A stretch of 29,244 nucleotides of DNA from Neisseria sicca 4320. Its GTDB lineage: Bacteria > Pseudomonadota > Gammaproteobacteria > Burkholderiales > Neisseriaceae. The stretch covers positions 1 to 29,244 of the forward strand of contig NZ_AEPF01000060.1 in NCBI RefSeq assembly GCF_000193735.1, given 5' to 3'. The position numbers were made by a program, and so were the translations under genes. The notes under the pieces were generated by a model. The model was not told the origin of the DNA. It did no database searches and saw only the letters and a list, made by a program, of their open reading frames with translations. This document shows positions 7,212 through 15,049 of this stretch, in pieces (the stretch's first letter is position 1; each line of letters starts with the position of its first letter).

Positions 7212-8348
7212 ATGAACACCTCCCCCATCCTCCCCCCCGCTACCCTCGGCATTCTCGGCGGCGGACAATTAGGCAGAATGTTTACCGTTGCCGCCAAAAC
7301 CATGGGCTACAAAGTCACCGTTCTCGATCCCGATCCGAATGCGCCGGCAGCGGAATTTGCCGACCGCCATTTGTGCGCGCCGTTTGACGACCAAGCCGCT
7401 TTGGACGAGTTGGCAAAATGCGCGGCGGTGACCACTGAATTTGAAAACGTCAATGCCGACGCGATGCGCTTTCTGGCAAAACATACCAACGTTTCCCCCA
7501 GTGGCGACTGCGTTGCCGTCGCGCAAAACCGTATTCAGGAAAAAGCGTGGATACGGAAAGCGGGGCTGCAAACCGCGCCGTATCAAGCGATTTGCCGTTC
7601 AGACGACATCAGCGAAGCAAGCGCGCAATTTTTGCCCGGCATCCTAAAAACGGCTACGTTGGGCTACGACGGTAAAGGTCAAATCCGCGTCAAAACGGTG
7701 GACGAACTCAAAGCCGCGTTTGCCGAACACGGCGGCGTGGATTGCGTTTTGGAAAAAATGGTGGATTTGCGCGGCGAGATTTCCGTTATCGTATGTCGTC
7801 TGAACAATGAAAACACGCAAACCTTCGACCCCGCCGAAAACATCCACGAAAACGGCATCCTCGCCTATTCCATCGCCCCTGCGCGGCTGAGTGCCGACGT
7901 GCAGCAACAGGCGCGGCAGATGGCGCAACGTTTGGCGGATGAGTTGGATTATGTCGGCGTATTGGCGGTGGAAATATTCGTCGTCGGCGATACGCATGAA
8001 TTGGTCGTCAACGAAATCGCCCCGCGCCCGCACAATTCCGGCCACCATACGCTGGATGCCTGCGCCGCAGACCAGTTCCAGCAGCAGGTACGCATTATGT
8101 GCAACCTGCCGCCCGCCGACACCAAGCTGCTTTCTTCATGCTGCATGGCGAATATTTTGGGCGACGTTTGGCAGGAAGACGGCGGCGAACCGAATTGGCT
8201 GCCGTTGCAAAGTCATCCGAATACACATTTACACCTATACGGCAAAAAAGCCGCGCGGAAAGGCCGCAAAATGGGACATTTCACCGTCTTGGCCGCCGAT
8301 GCCGACACTGCTTTTGAAGTGGCGGTGAAGCTGCATCAAAGTTTATAA
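7212..8348 (+). CDS. purK: 5-(carboxyamino)imidazole ribonucleotide synthase PurK
   Basis: PurK is an ATP-grasp enzyme that carboxylates aminoimidazole ribonucleotide with ATP and bicarbonate in purine synthesis, handing N5-CAIR to PurE. The 378 residues fit the family. TLGILGGGQLGRM (11-23) is the N-terminal nucleotide-fold signature. TTEFENV, then LKTATLGYDGKGQ, and NEIAPRPHNSGHHT are diagnostic of the ATP-grasp core and active site. The start ATG at 7212 lies 62 bp after the right dRS3 element, so the gene has its own leader. A DUS hairpin closes the unit after the stop. purE is not in the window. Confidence 0.96.
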   Translation: MNTSPILPPATLGILGGGQLGRMFTVAAKTMGYKVTVLDPDPNAPAAEFADRHLCAPFDDQAALDELAKCAAVTTEFENVNADAMRFLAKHTNVSPSGDCVAVAQNRIQEKAWIRKAGLQTAPYQAICRSDDISEASAQFLPGILKTATLGYDGKGQIRVKTVDELKAAFAEHGGVDCVLEKMVDLRGEISVIVCRLNNENTQTFDPAENIHENGILAYSIAPARLSADVQQQARQMAQRLADELDYVGVLAVEIFVVGDTHELVVNEIAPRPHNSGHHTLDACAADQFQQQVRIMCNLPPADTKLLSSCCMANILGDVWQEDGGEPNWLPLQSHPNTHLHLYGKKAARKGRKMGHFTVLAADADTAFEVAVKLHQSL

Positions 8349-8367
8349 TTTTCTAATTTTTAGAATG

Positions 8368-8403
8368 TTCAGACGACCTCAGAATCAATCAAGGTCGTCT
8401 GAA
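8368..8403 (+). terminator. Inverted DUS pair after purK
   Basis: TTCAGACGACCT (8368-8379) and AGGTCGTCTGAA (8392-8403) form a 12-bp stem with a 12-nt loop between purK and the GNAT gene. Confidence 0.7.
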
Positions 8404-8426
8404 AACCAGACATAACGTTCCGAATC

Positions 8427-8909
8427 ATGAGCCTGTTGACCATACTCCGTCCCGCCACAGTACAAGATTGCCAAGCCATCCATAATGCCCATCTTCATGC
8501 TGCCCAATTTGCCTGCATTCGAAGCTACGACGAGAACGTGCTTCAGGCATGGGAAGCGCTGTTGGACACTGAAAGCTACCGCCATACCATCGACGATCCG
8601 GATAAGGCTTTGTGGGTGGTGGAATACAAAGGGGCTATCCGTGGATTTTTCCAAGTCGATTTCAAGGAAGCGCAATTAGACGCGCTTTATGTGCATCCGA
8701 TTTTCCACAATCAGGGTTTGGGTACGGCATTGCTTAGGCGTGCCGAAGAGTTGGCGCACCATGCCGGATTGAGTTTTTTAAAACTTTATGCCTCGCTCAA
8801 TTCCGTTCCGTTTTACCGCATCAACCGTTATGAGTCTCTGGGTTCTGCGGTGTTGCAGTTGAATCGGGAAGTCAAAGTCGAATGCGAATTAATGCGGAAA
8901 TATCTTTAG
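8427..8909 (+). CDS. GNAT-family N-acetyltransferase
   Basis: This 160-residue protein has the single-domain GNAT fold. LDALYVHPIFHNQGLGTALLR (84-104) is strand 4 plus the acetyl-CoA pyrophosphate loop, with the Q-x-x-G-x-G/A-type motif as NQGLGT (95-100). LYASLNSVPFYRINRYESLG near the C-terminus matches the usual motif B region. The acceptor substrate cannot be told from sequence. The gene lies between two DUS hairpins and so appears to be its own transcription unit. The ATG at 8427 lacks a clear Shine-Dalgarno sequence. Confidence 0.9.
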   Translation: MSLLTILRPATVQDCQAIHNAHLHAAQFACIRSYDENVLQAWEALLDTESYRHTIDDPDKALWVVEYKGAIRGFFQVDFKEAQLDALYVHPIFHNQGLGTALLRRAEELAHHAGLSFLKLYASLNSVPFYRINRYESLGSAVLQLNREVKVECELMRKYL

Positions 8910-8938
8910 TTAGATACAACCGTCAATCATTTTTCCCG

Positions 8939-8978
8939 TTTTCAGACGACCTTGTTTGTAAAAATGGTCGTCTGAAAA
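8939..8978 (+). terminator. Inverted DUS pair after the GNAT gene
   Basis: TTTTCAGACGACC (8939-8951) and GGTCGTCTGAAAA (8966-8978) form a 13-bp stem with a 14-nt loop. The second arm carries TGGTCGTCTGAA, one base off the 12-mer. Confidence 0.65.
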
Positions 8979-9004
8979 TCATTTAGCGTTTCAGGTATCC
9001 ATTG

Positions 9005-9622
9005 ATGAAAACAGATTTCCAATCTACCCTTCAGGCCTTAGGCAAACAGGCGAAAAAAGAAGCGGAAGAAAAGGCCGCAGAAGAAGCGGCAGCTAAAAAG
9101 CAGGAAGCCGAGAATGCCGATTTTGCAAGTATGGTCGGGACGGTAACCCCGTTGAAACAAACTTCGCAATATTATTCTGCTCCGCGCGATAAATCGCCGA
9201 TAAAGCCGCGTCCGAAAGAAGTATCTTCATTAAATGAGGAAGATTATTTCTATATAGGCAGCGGCGGTTGGGATGAGCCGCCTGCTTCGTTCAGCAAGAA
9301 CGGGCAAGGTAAAAACGACCTGCAACGCTTGCGTAACGGCCATTATCCCGTCGTTGCCGATGTTGATTTGCACGGCTATACGCAAGAAGAAGCGCAACAG
9401 GTATTAAATGAATTTATCGTGTTTGTCCAAAAGCGCGGCATTTGTGCCGAAATTGTCCACGGTAGCGGACTGGGTTCGGCAGGCTATAAACCTGTTTTAA
9501 AAAATATGACGCGACGTTGGCTGATGCAGCATCCGGATGTCCTTGCCTATATCGAACCTCGCGAGGGCAATGACGGCGCTGTCCGCATCCTTATCAAACG
9601 CCGACATTCGGAGGAACGGTAA
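9005..9622 (+). CDS. Smr-domain protein
   Basis: The open frame begins with TTG at 9002, but the ATG immediately after at 9005 is the likely start, giving 205 residues. Residues 15-36 are a charged Lys/Glu/Ala-rich helix. The C-terminal Smr domain has DLHGYTQEEA (121-130) and HGSG (152-155), the two conserved blocks of the family, followed by RRWLMQHPDVLAY. The arrangement recalls E. coli SmrB, an endonuclease that cleaves mRNA at collided ribosomes, so a role in ribosome rescue is a reasonable inference but is not proven. It is a stand-alone Smr protein and lacks the MutS domains of MutS2. The gene is bounded upstream by a DUS hairpin and downstream by a single degenerate DUS at 9626-9637. 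Confidence 0.9.
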   Translation: MKTDFQSTLQALGKQAKKEAEEKAAEEAAAKKQEAENADFASMVGTVTPLKQTSQYYSAPRDKSPIKPRPKEVSSLNEEDYFYIGSGGWDEPPASFSKNGQGKNDLQRLRNGHYPVVADVDLHGYTQEEAQQVLNEFIVFVQKRGICAEIVHGSGLGSAGYKPVLKNMTRRWLMQHPDVLAYIEPREGNDGAVRILIKRRHSEER

Positions 9623-9695
9623 TAGGGTCGTCTGAAATATAGCGGCAAAGCTATTTCAAAAACGGTGAAAGGTTATTTCGTATTTTTCCATTTTA

Positions 9696-9926
9696 TTTTC
9701 GTTTTTGTATTAAAAAGAAAATTAAATAGGAAGAGTTTGATTGTTTTTGAATATATTAAATTGAAATTTGCTAGTTATACCGTTTGCTGATACGATTCTA
9801 AGCGAAGCAGATTCAAATAAATTCACCAGTGTGTCTTTTGTTTTTAATCCGGTTTTTAACTGATTGAAAAGATTTAGATTATCTAATTTTATTTGATTTG
9901 ATTTTAGAAACTTTTCGTTTTTGTAT
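9696..9926. repeat. 15-bp direct repeats bracketing an AT-rich segment
   Basis: TTTTCGTTTTTGTAT is repeated exactly at 9696-9710 and 9912-9926. The match stops at both ends of the 15-mer. The origin of the enclosed DNA is unknown. Confidence 0.55.
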
Positions 9927-9930
9927 ACCA

Positions 9931-9963
9931 ATTTTCGCAAACGAAAATATTAGGGTATAACCC
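9931..9963 (+). promoter_or_regulatory. aceE promoter candidate with palindromes
   Basis: ATTTTCG-CAAA-CGAAAAT (9931-9948) is a perfect 7-bp inverted repeat that covers a possible -35 (TTCGCA, 9934-9939). TATAAC at 9956-9961 is a possible -10 with a 16-bp spacer, and lies in the small palindrome GGGT-ATA-ACCC (9953-9963). A regulator could bind here; which one is unknown. Confidence 0.35.
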
Positions 9964-10001
9964 TTCGTCATTGAATAACACTCAACATAAGGATAGATAC
10001 T

Positions 10002-12665
10002 ATGTCCACCCAATTACACGATGTTGACCCGATTGAAACTCAAGAGTGGTTGGACGCGTTAAGCTCGGTTCTGGAATATGAAGGCAGCGAACGCGCACAA
10101 TACCTGTTGGAACATCTGGTTAAATACAGCCGCGACAAAGGCGTTCGTATGCCTCACGGCACGACTACTCCGTATTTGAATACCGTTTCGGTTGAAGACG
10201 AAAAAGGTATTCCGGGCGATCAAAACATCGAACACCGCATCCGTGCATTCGTGCGCTGGAACGCCGCCGCCATCGTATTGCGCGCCGGCAAAAAAGATTT
10301 GGAGCTGGGTGGTCATATCGCATCTTTCCAATCTTCAGCAACCATGTACGAAGTGGGCTTCAACCACTTCTGGAAAGCTAAGGGCGAAGGCGAAGAAGGC
10401 GATTTGGTATTCTTCCAAGGTCACATTTCTCCAGGCATCTACGCCCGTGCTTTCGTTGAAGGTCGTCTGACTGAAGACCAACTGGACAATTTCCGCCAAG
10501 AAGTGGACGGAAAAGGTCTGCCTTCTTACCCGCACCCGCACTTGCTGCCTGACTTCTGGCAGTTCCCGACTGTATCCATGGGTTTGGGTCCGATTATGGC
10601 GATTTATCAAGCCCGTTTCCTGAAATACTTGGAATCCCGCGGTCTGGCAAAAACCAAAGGCCGTAAAGTATGGGTATTCTGCGGCGACGGCGAAATGGAC
10701 GAACCTGAATCACAAGGCGCGATTGCCCTTGCTGCACGCGAAGGTTTGGACAACCTGATTTTCGTCATCAACTGTAACCTGCAACGCTTGGACGGTCCTG
10801 TCCGCGGTAATGGCAAAATCATCCAAGAATTGGAAGGTAATTTCGCCGGTGCCGGCTGGAATGTTGTTAAAGTTATCTGGGGTCGCCGTTGGGATCGCCT
10901 CTTGGCAAAAGACAAAGACGGTATCCTGCGCAAACGCATGGAAGAATGTTTGGACGGTGACTACCAAACTTACAAATCCAGAGACGGTGCGTACGTTCGT
11001 GAACACTTCTTCAATACGCCTGAATTGAAAGCATTGGTTGCCGATATGACCGATGAACAAATCTGGGCATTGAACCGCGGCGGTCACGACCCTCAAAAAG
11101 TGTACAACGCTTACGACCTTGCAGCTAACCATGCAGACGGCAAACCTACCGTAATTTTAGCGAAAACCATTAAAGGTTATGGTATGGGACCATCGGGTGA
11201 AGGTCAAAACGTTGCACACCAAGCCAAAAAAATGGACAAAGCGTCTCTGAAACAATTCCGAGACCGCTTTGACATTCCTGTTACCGACGAGCAAATCGAC
11301 AGCGGCGATCTGCCTTACCTGACTTTCGCTCCCGACAGCGAAGAGTACAAATACCTGCACGCCCGCCGCGAAGCCTTGGGCGGTTACCTGCCTCAACGTC
11401 ATCCGACAAAAGAGGTATTGGAAGTGCCTGAGTTGTCCGCATTCGATGCTCAACTGAAATCCAGCGGTGATCGTGAATTCTCTACCACTATGGCATTTGT
11501 CCGCATTCTGTCTACTCTGTTGAAAGACAAAAAAATCGGCAAACGCGTCGTACCTATCGTTCCCGACGAAAGCCGTACCTTCGGTATGGAAGGCATGTTC
11601 CGTCAATACGGTATTTGGAACCCGAAAGGCCAGCAATACACTCCGCAAGACAAAGACCAACTGATGTTCTACAAAGAATCTACCGACGGTCAAATCTTGC
11701 AGGAAGGTATTAACGAACCGGGCGCGATGGCTGACTGGATCGCAGCGGCAACCAGCTACGCCAACAGCGACTTCGCTATGATTCCTTTCTACATCTACTA
11801 CTCTATGTTCGGTTTCCAACGTGTCGGCGACTTGGCATGGGCTGCCGGCGATATGCACGCTCGCGGCTTCCTGTTGGGCGGTACTGCCGGCCGTACAACC
11901 TTGAACGGTGAAGGCCTGCAACACGAAGACGGTCACAGCCATATTCAAGCCGATTTGATTCCGAACTGCGTTTCTTACGATCCGACCTTCCAATACGAAT
12001 TGGCAGTTATCGTACAAGACGGTCTGCGCCGCATGTATGCCAATAACGAAGACGTGTTCTACTACATCACTCTGATGAACGAGAACTACGCTCATCCGGA
12101 CATGCCTGAAAGCGTGGAACAAGACATCCTGAAAGGTATGTACTTGCTGAAAGCCGGTGACAAAGGCGACAAGAAAGTTCAATTGATGGGTTCCGGTACC
12201 ATCCTGCAAGAAGTGATTGCCGGCGCCGAATTGCTGAAAGCCGACTTCGGCGTAGAAGCAGACATTTGGTCTTGCCCGTCCTTCAATCTGCTGCACCGTG
12301 ATGCCATCGAAGCCGAACGTTTCAACCGCCTGCATCCGCTGGAAGCTGAAAAAGTGCCTTTCGTTACTTCACAACTGCAAGGTCATGATGGTCCGGTTAT
12401 CGTCGCTACTGACTATATCCGCAGCTATGCCGACCGTATCCGCGCGTACATCCCGAACGACTACCATGTCTTGGGTACCGATGGTTTCGGCCGTTCCGAC
12501 AGCCGTGCCAACCTGCGCCGCTTCTTCGAAGTGGACCGCTACAACGTTGCCGTGGCAGCATTGAGCGCATTGGCAGAACAAGGCAAAGTCAGCAAAGAAA
12601 CCGTTCAGCAAGCCATCGAAAAATACGGCATCAATGCCGACGTGGCTCCAAGCTGGAAACGTTAA
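10002..12665 (+). CDS. aceE: Pyruvate dehydrogenase E1 component, homodimeric
   Basis: AceE is the thiamine diphosphate-dependent E1 of the pyruvate dehydrogenase complex. It decarboxylates pyruvate and transfers the acetyl group to lipoyl-E2. At 887 residues it is the long homodimeric type of proteobacteria, like that of E. coli. The ThDP/Mg motif is GDGEMDEPE (228-236) to NCN (257-259). The conserved stretch RTFGMEGMFRQYGIW and the C-terminal block FGRSDSRANLRRFFEVD are also present. AAGGA about 9 bp before the ATG is a good ribosome site. Codon use is the C-rich, highly expressed type. The downstream genes aceF and lpdA complete the complex. A DUS inside the gene near 10458 is degenerate. 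Confidence 0.97.
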   Translation: MSTQLHDVDPIETQEWLDALSSVLEYEGSERAQYLLEHLVKYSRDKGVRMPHGTTTPYLNTVSVEDEKGIPGDQNIEHRIRAFVRWNAAAIVLRAGKKDLELGGHIASFQSSATMYEVGFNHFWKAKGEGEEGDLVFFQGHISPGIYARAFVEGRLTEDQLDNFRQEVDGKGLPSYPHPHLLPDFWQFPTVSMGLGPIMAIYQARFLKYLESRGLAKTKGRKVWVFCGDGEMDEPESQGAIALAAREGLDNLIFVINCNLQRLDGPVRGNGKIIQELEGNFAGAGWNVVKVIWGRRWDRLLAKDKDGILRKRMEECLDGDYQTYKSRDGAYVREHFFNTPELKALVADMTDEQIWALNRGGHDPQKVYNAYDLAANHADGKPTVILAKTIKGYGMGPSGEGQNVAHQAKKMDKASLKQFRDRFDIPVTDEQIDSGDLPYLTFAPDSEEYKYLHARREALGGYLPQRHPTKEVLEVPELSAFDAQLKSSGDREFSTTMAFVRILSTLLKDKKIGKRVVPIVPDESRTFGMEGMFRQYGIWNPKGQQYTPQDKDQLMFYKESTDGQILQEGINEPGAMADWIAAATSYANSDFAMIPFYIYYSMFGFQRVGDLAWAAGDMHARGFLLGGTAGRTTLNGEGLQHEDGHSHIQADLIPNCVSYDPTFQYELAVIVQDGLRRMYANNEDVFYYITLMNENYAHPDMPESVEQDILKGMYLLKAGDKGDKKVQLMGSGTILQEVIAGAELLKADFGVEADIWSCPSFNLLHRDAIEAERFNRLHPLEAEKVPFVTSQLQGHDGPVIVATDYIRSYADRIRAYIPNDYHVLGTDGFGRSDSRANLRRFFEVDRYNVAVAALSALAEQGKVSKETVQQAIEKYGINADVAPSWKR

Positions 12666-12672
12666 TTCTGTT

Positions 12673-12715
12673 TTCAGACGACCTCAAAGTAAATTTGCTT
12701 GTGAGGTCGTCTGAA
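12673..12715 (+). terminator. Inverted DUS pair after aceE
   Basis: TTCAGACGACCTCA (12673-12686) and TGAGGTCGTCTGAA (12702-12715) form a 14-bp perfect stem with a 15-nt loop just after aceE. Confidence 0.65.
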
Positions 12716-12741
12716 TCAAGAATACGTTGACGGTTTGCATA

Positions 12742-12876
12742 ACGGATAGACCTTGAGTTACCAAGCAGCGGGCGCAAGTTGTGCAAAAGGTTCGAAGCGC
12801 AGAAAGGCTGCTCTGGAAATGGTTATCCGTGCCGGAAAACATAAGTGATGTCGTCTGAAACTGTTTTTCAGACGAC
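12742..12876 (+). promoter_or_regulatory. Structured aceF leader with DUS hairpin
   Basis: Between the aceE terminator and aceF lie nested complementary segments: ACGGATA (12742-12748) with TATCCGT (12824-12830), and AGCAGC (12764-12769) with GCTGCT (12807-12812). A further DUS hairpin GTCGTCTGAAA/TTTCAGACGAC at 12850-12876 ends about 20 bp before the aceF ribosome site. I see no clear promoter. A structured leader or a small RNA are both possible. Confidence 0.35.
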
Positions 12877-12905
12877 CTCAAACCGAAATCATCAAAGGAA
12901 CTCAA

Positions 12906-14501
12906 ATGAGTATCGTAGAAATCAAAGTACCCGATATCGGCGGTCATGAAAACGTCGATATCATCGCAGTAGAAGTCAAAGCGGGCGACACCATCGCCGT
13001 TGACGACACCCTGATTACTCTGGAAACCGACAAAGCCACTATGGACGTACCTGCCGATGCAGCAGGCGTGGTCAAAGAAGTGAAAGTCAAAGTCGGTGAC
13101 AAAATCTCCGAAGGAGGCGTAATTTTGACCGTTGAAACCGGTGCTGCCGCTGCTGAAGCCGCTCCGGCTCCTGCGGCTGAAGCACAACCTGCGCCTGCCG
13201 CCGCACCCGCAGGCGGTGCAACCGTCCAAGTAGCCGTTCCCGACATTGGCGGTCATACTGATGTAGATGTAATTGCCGTTGAAGTCAAAGTTGGCGACAC
13301 CGTTGCCGAAGACGACACGCTGATTACTCTGGAAACCGACAAAGCGACTATGGACGTACCTTGTACTGCCGCCGGTGTCGTTAAAGCCGTATTCCTGAAA
13401 GTCGGCGACAAAGTATCTGAAGGTACTGCCATTATCGAAGTGGAAACCGCCGGTTCTGCCGCCGCTCCTGCTCCTGCCCAAGCCGCCGCACCGGCAGCTG
13501 CTCCGGCTGCCGCGTCTGCCGCCGCTCCGGCTCCTGTTGCCGCTCCTGCACCTGCCGCTGCCAAAATCGACGAAGCCGCTTTTGCCAAAGCACACGCAGG
13601 TCCTTCCGCACGCAAACTGGCGCGCGAATTGGGCGTAGATTTGGGTCAAGTCAAAGGTACCGGCCTGAAAGGCCGTATCATGGGCGACGACATTAAGGCC
13701 TTTGTGAAATCTGTAATGCAAGGCGGCGCGGCGAAACCTGCTGCTGCCGGCGCATCTTTGGGCGGCGGTCTGGACTTGCTGCCGTGGCCTAAAGTGGACT
13801 TCTCCAAATTCGGTAATGTCGAAGTTAAAGAGTTGTCCCGCATTAAGAAAATTTCCGGTCAAAACCTGTCCCGCAACTGGGTAGTCATCCCGCACGTTAC
13901 CGTTCACGAAGAAGCGGACATGACCGAATTGGAAGAATTCCGCAAACAGCTGAACAAAGAATGGGAACGCGAAGGCGTGAAACTGTCTCCGTTGGCATTC
14001 ATCATCAAAGCCTCCGTTTCTGCGCTGAAAGCCTTCCCAGAATTCAACGCTTCTTTGGACGGCGACAATCTGGTTCTGAAAAACTACTTCAACATCGGTT
14101 TCGCAGCTGATACGCCAAATGGCTTGGTTGTTCCCGTCATCAAAGACGTGGAACAAAAAGGCCTGAAAGAAATCAGCCAAGAGCTGACCGAATTGTCTAA
14201 AAAAGCCCGCGAAGGCAAGCTCAAACCGCAAGAAATGCAAGGCGCCTGCTTTACCATTTCCAGCTTGGGCGGCATCGGCGGTACAGGCTTCACTCCGATT
14301 GTGAACGCACCTGAAGTTGCTATTTTGGGCGTGTGCAAATCCCAAATCAAACCGGTTTGGGACGGCAAAGAGTTCGCTCCTCGCCTGATGTGTCCGTTGA
14401 GCCTGTCCTTCGACCACCGCGTCATCGACGGTGCCGCCGGTATGCGCTTCACCGTATTCCTGGCGAACCTGTTGAAAGACTTCCGCCGCATTACCTTATA
14501 A
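12906..14501 (+). CDS. aceF: Pyruvate dehydrogenase E2, dihydrolipoamide acetyltransferase
   Basis: AceF forms the core of the pyruvate dehydrogenase complex and passes acetyl groups from lipoyl arms to CoA. Its 531 residues contain two lipoyl domains with the modified lysines K43 and K146, each in ETDKATMDV. Ala/Pro-rich flexible linkers lie at about 80-105 and 183-220. A peripheral subunit-binding domain (AGPSARKLARELGV, 231-244) follows. The catalytic domain ends with the H-x-x-x-D motif in FDHRVIDGA (H504, D508). AAAGGA precedes the ATG at 12906. DUS hairpins separate it from aceE, so it may have its own transcription start. The first lipoyl domain is nearly identical to the one at the start of lpdA. 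Confidence 0.97.
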   Translation: MSIVEIKVPDIGGHENVDIIAVEVKAGDTIAVDDTLITLETDKATMDVPADAAGVVKEVKVKVGDKISEGGVILTVETGAAAAEAAPAPAAEAQPAPAAAPAGGATVQVAVPDIGGHTDVDVIAVEVKVGDTVAEDDTLITLETDKATMDVPCTAAGVVKAVFLKVGDKVSEGTAIIEVETAGSAAAPAPAQAAAPAAAPAAASAAAPAPVAAPAPAAAKIDEAAFAKAHAGPSARKLARELGVDLGQVKGTGLKGRIMGDDIKAFVKSVMQGGAAKPAAAGASLGGGLDLLPWPKVDFSKFGNVEVKELSRIKKISGQNLSRNWVVIPHVTVHEEADMTELEEFRKQLNKEWEREGVKLSPLAFIIKASVSALKAFPEFNASLDGDNLVLKNYFNIGFAADTPNGLVVPVIKDVEQKGLKEISQELTELSKKAREGKLKPQEMQGACFTISSLGGIGGTGFTPIVNAPEVAILGVCKSQIKPVWDGKEFAPRLMCPLSLSFDHRVIDGAAGMRFTVFLANLLKDFRRITL

Positions 14502-14514
14502 AATAAAACATCCT

Positions 14515-14550
14515 TCTCAAGCAGTCTGATAATGTTTGGATTGCTTGAGA
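14515..14550 (+). promoter_or_regulatory. Inverted repeat between aceF and narE
   Basis: TCTCAAGCA (14515-14523) and TGCTTGAGA (14542-14550) form a perfect 9-bp stem with an 18-nt loop, 13 bp after the aceF stop. There is no U tract, so it may stabilise or process the mRNA more than terminate it. Unlike other hairpins in the window it contains no DUS. Confidence 0.4.
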
Positions 14551-14594
14551 TTGATGAGTGATGGTGTTAAATTCAACCTTTAAATTAATAACTT

Positions 14595-15032
14595 ATGGGA
14601 AATTTCTTATATAGAGGCATTAGTTGCCAACAAGATGAGCAAAATAATGGACAGTTAAAACCTAAAGGTAATAAAGCTGAAGTTGCAATTCGTTATGATG
14701 GTAAGTTTAAATATGATGGTAAAGCTACACATGGTCCAAGTGTGAAGAATGCAGTTTACGCCCATCAAATTGAAACAGGTCTATATGACGGCTGTTATAT
14801 ATCTACGACAATAGACAAGGAAATTGCCAAGAAATTTGCAACAAGCTCCGGTATTGAAAATGGCTATATATATGTTTTAAATAGAGATTTGTTTGGTCAA
14901 TATTCTATTTTTGAATATGAGGTTGAACATCCAGAAAACCCAGATGAGAAGGAAGTAACAATCAGAGCTAAAGATTGTGGCTGTATTCCTGAAGAAGTGA
15001 TTATTGCTAAAGAGTTGATAGAAATTAACTAA
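14595..15032 (+). CDS. narE: NarE-like mono-ADP-ribosyltransferase
   Basis: This 145-residue protein matches meningococcal NarE, an arginine-specific ADP-ribosyltransferase and NAD glycohydrolase, in length, in key residues and in its place within the PDH cluster. Visible are the NAD-binding arginine R7 (LYRG), the STT segment (70-72), and E109, E111 and E120, which correspond to the catalytic glutamates. C67 and C128 correspond to the cysteines reported to hold iron in NarE. No signal peptide is seen, as in meningococcus. G+C is roughly one third by eye, far below the flanking genes, and there is no DUS inside. The Shine-Dalgarno is poor. It lies 93 bp after aceF and 17 bp before lpdA, so it is probably carried on the PDH transcript. 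The function is by family; activity here is not shown. Confidence 0.9.
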   Translation: MGNFLYRGISCQQDEQNNGQLKPKGNKAEVAIRYDGKFKYDGKATHGPSVKNAVYAHQIETGLYDGCYISTTIDKEIAKKFATSSGIENGYIYVLNRDLFGQYSIFEYEVEHPENPDEKEVTIRAKDCGCIPEEVIIAKELIEIN

Positions 15033-15049
15033 GTTGAAAGGTCAATATA

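Larger units (their letters stand above)
9623..10001. other. AT-rich intergenic region upstream of aceE
   Basis: These 379 bp hold no convincing gene. A 15-bp exact direct repeat TTTTCGTTTTTGTAT occurs at 9696-9710 and 9912-9926, bracketing about 200 bp of very AT-rich DNA. The 3' part contains a palindrome and a promoter candidate for aceE. The 72-codon minus-strand frame at 9722-9940 has a TTG start and no recognisable features. Confidence 0.6.

Noticed and set aside
9722..9940. 72-codon minus-strand frame in the AT-rich aceE leader
   Set aside because: TTG start, no ribosome site and low-complexity AT-rich composition; no recognisable domain.
11157..12335. 392-codon minus-strand frame opposite aceE
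   Set aside because: It lies wholly within aceE and has no motif; it results from codon bias on the coding strand.
12742..12830. tRNA-like segment with 7-bp end pairing, 89 nt long, containing GGTTCGAA
   Set aside because: The GGTTCGAA lies 28 nt before the 3' arm instead of next to it, and no D arm or anticodon arm can be drawn.
12684..14417. 577-codon open frame on the minus strand opposite aceF
   Set aside because: It is antisense to a firmly identified gene. Its Gly/Arg/Ser-rich repeats mirror the Ala/Pro linkers and duplicated lipoyl domains of AceF.
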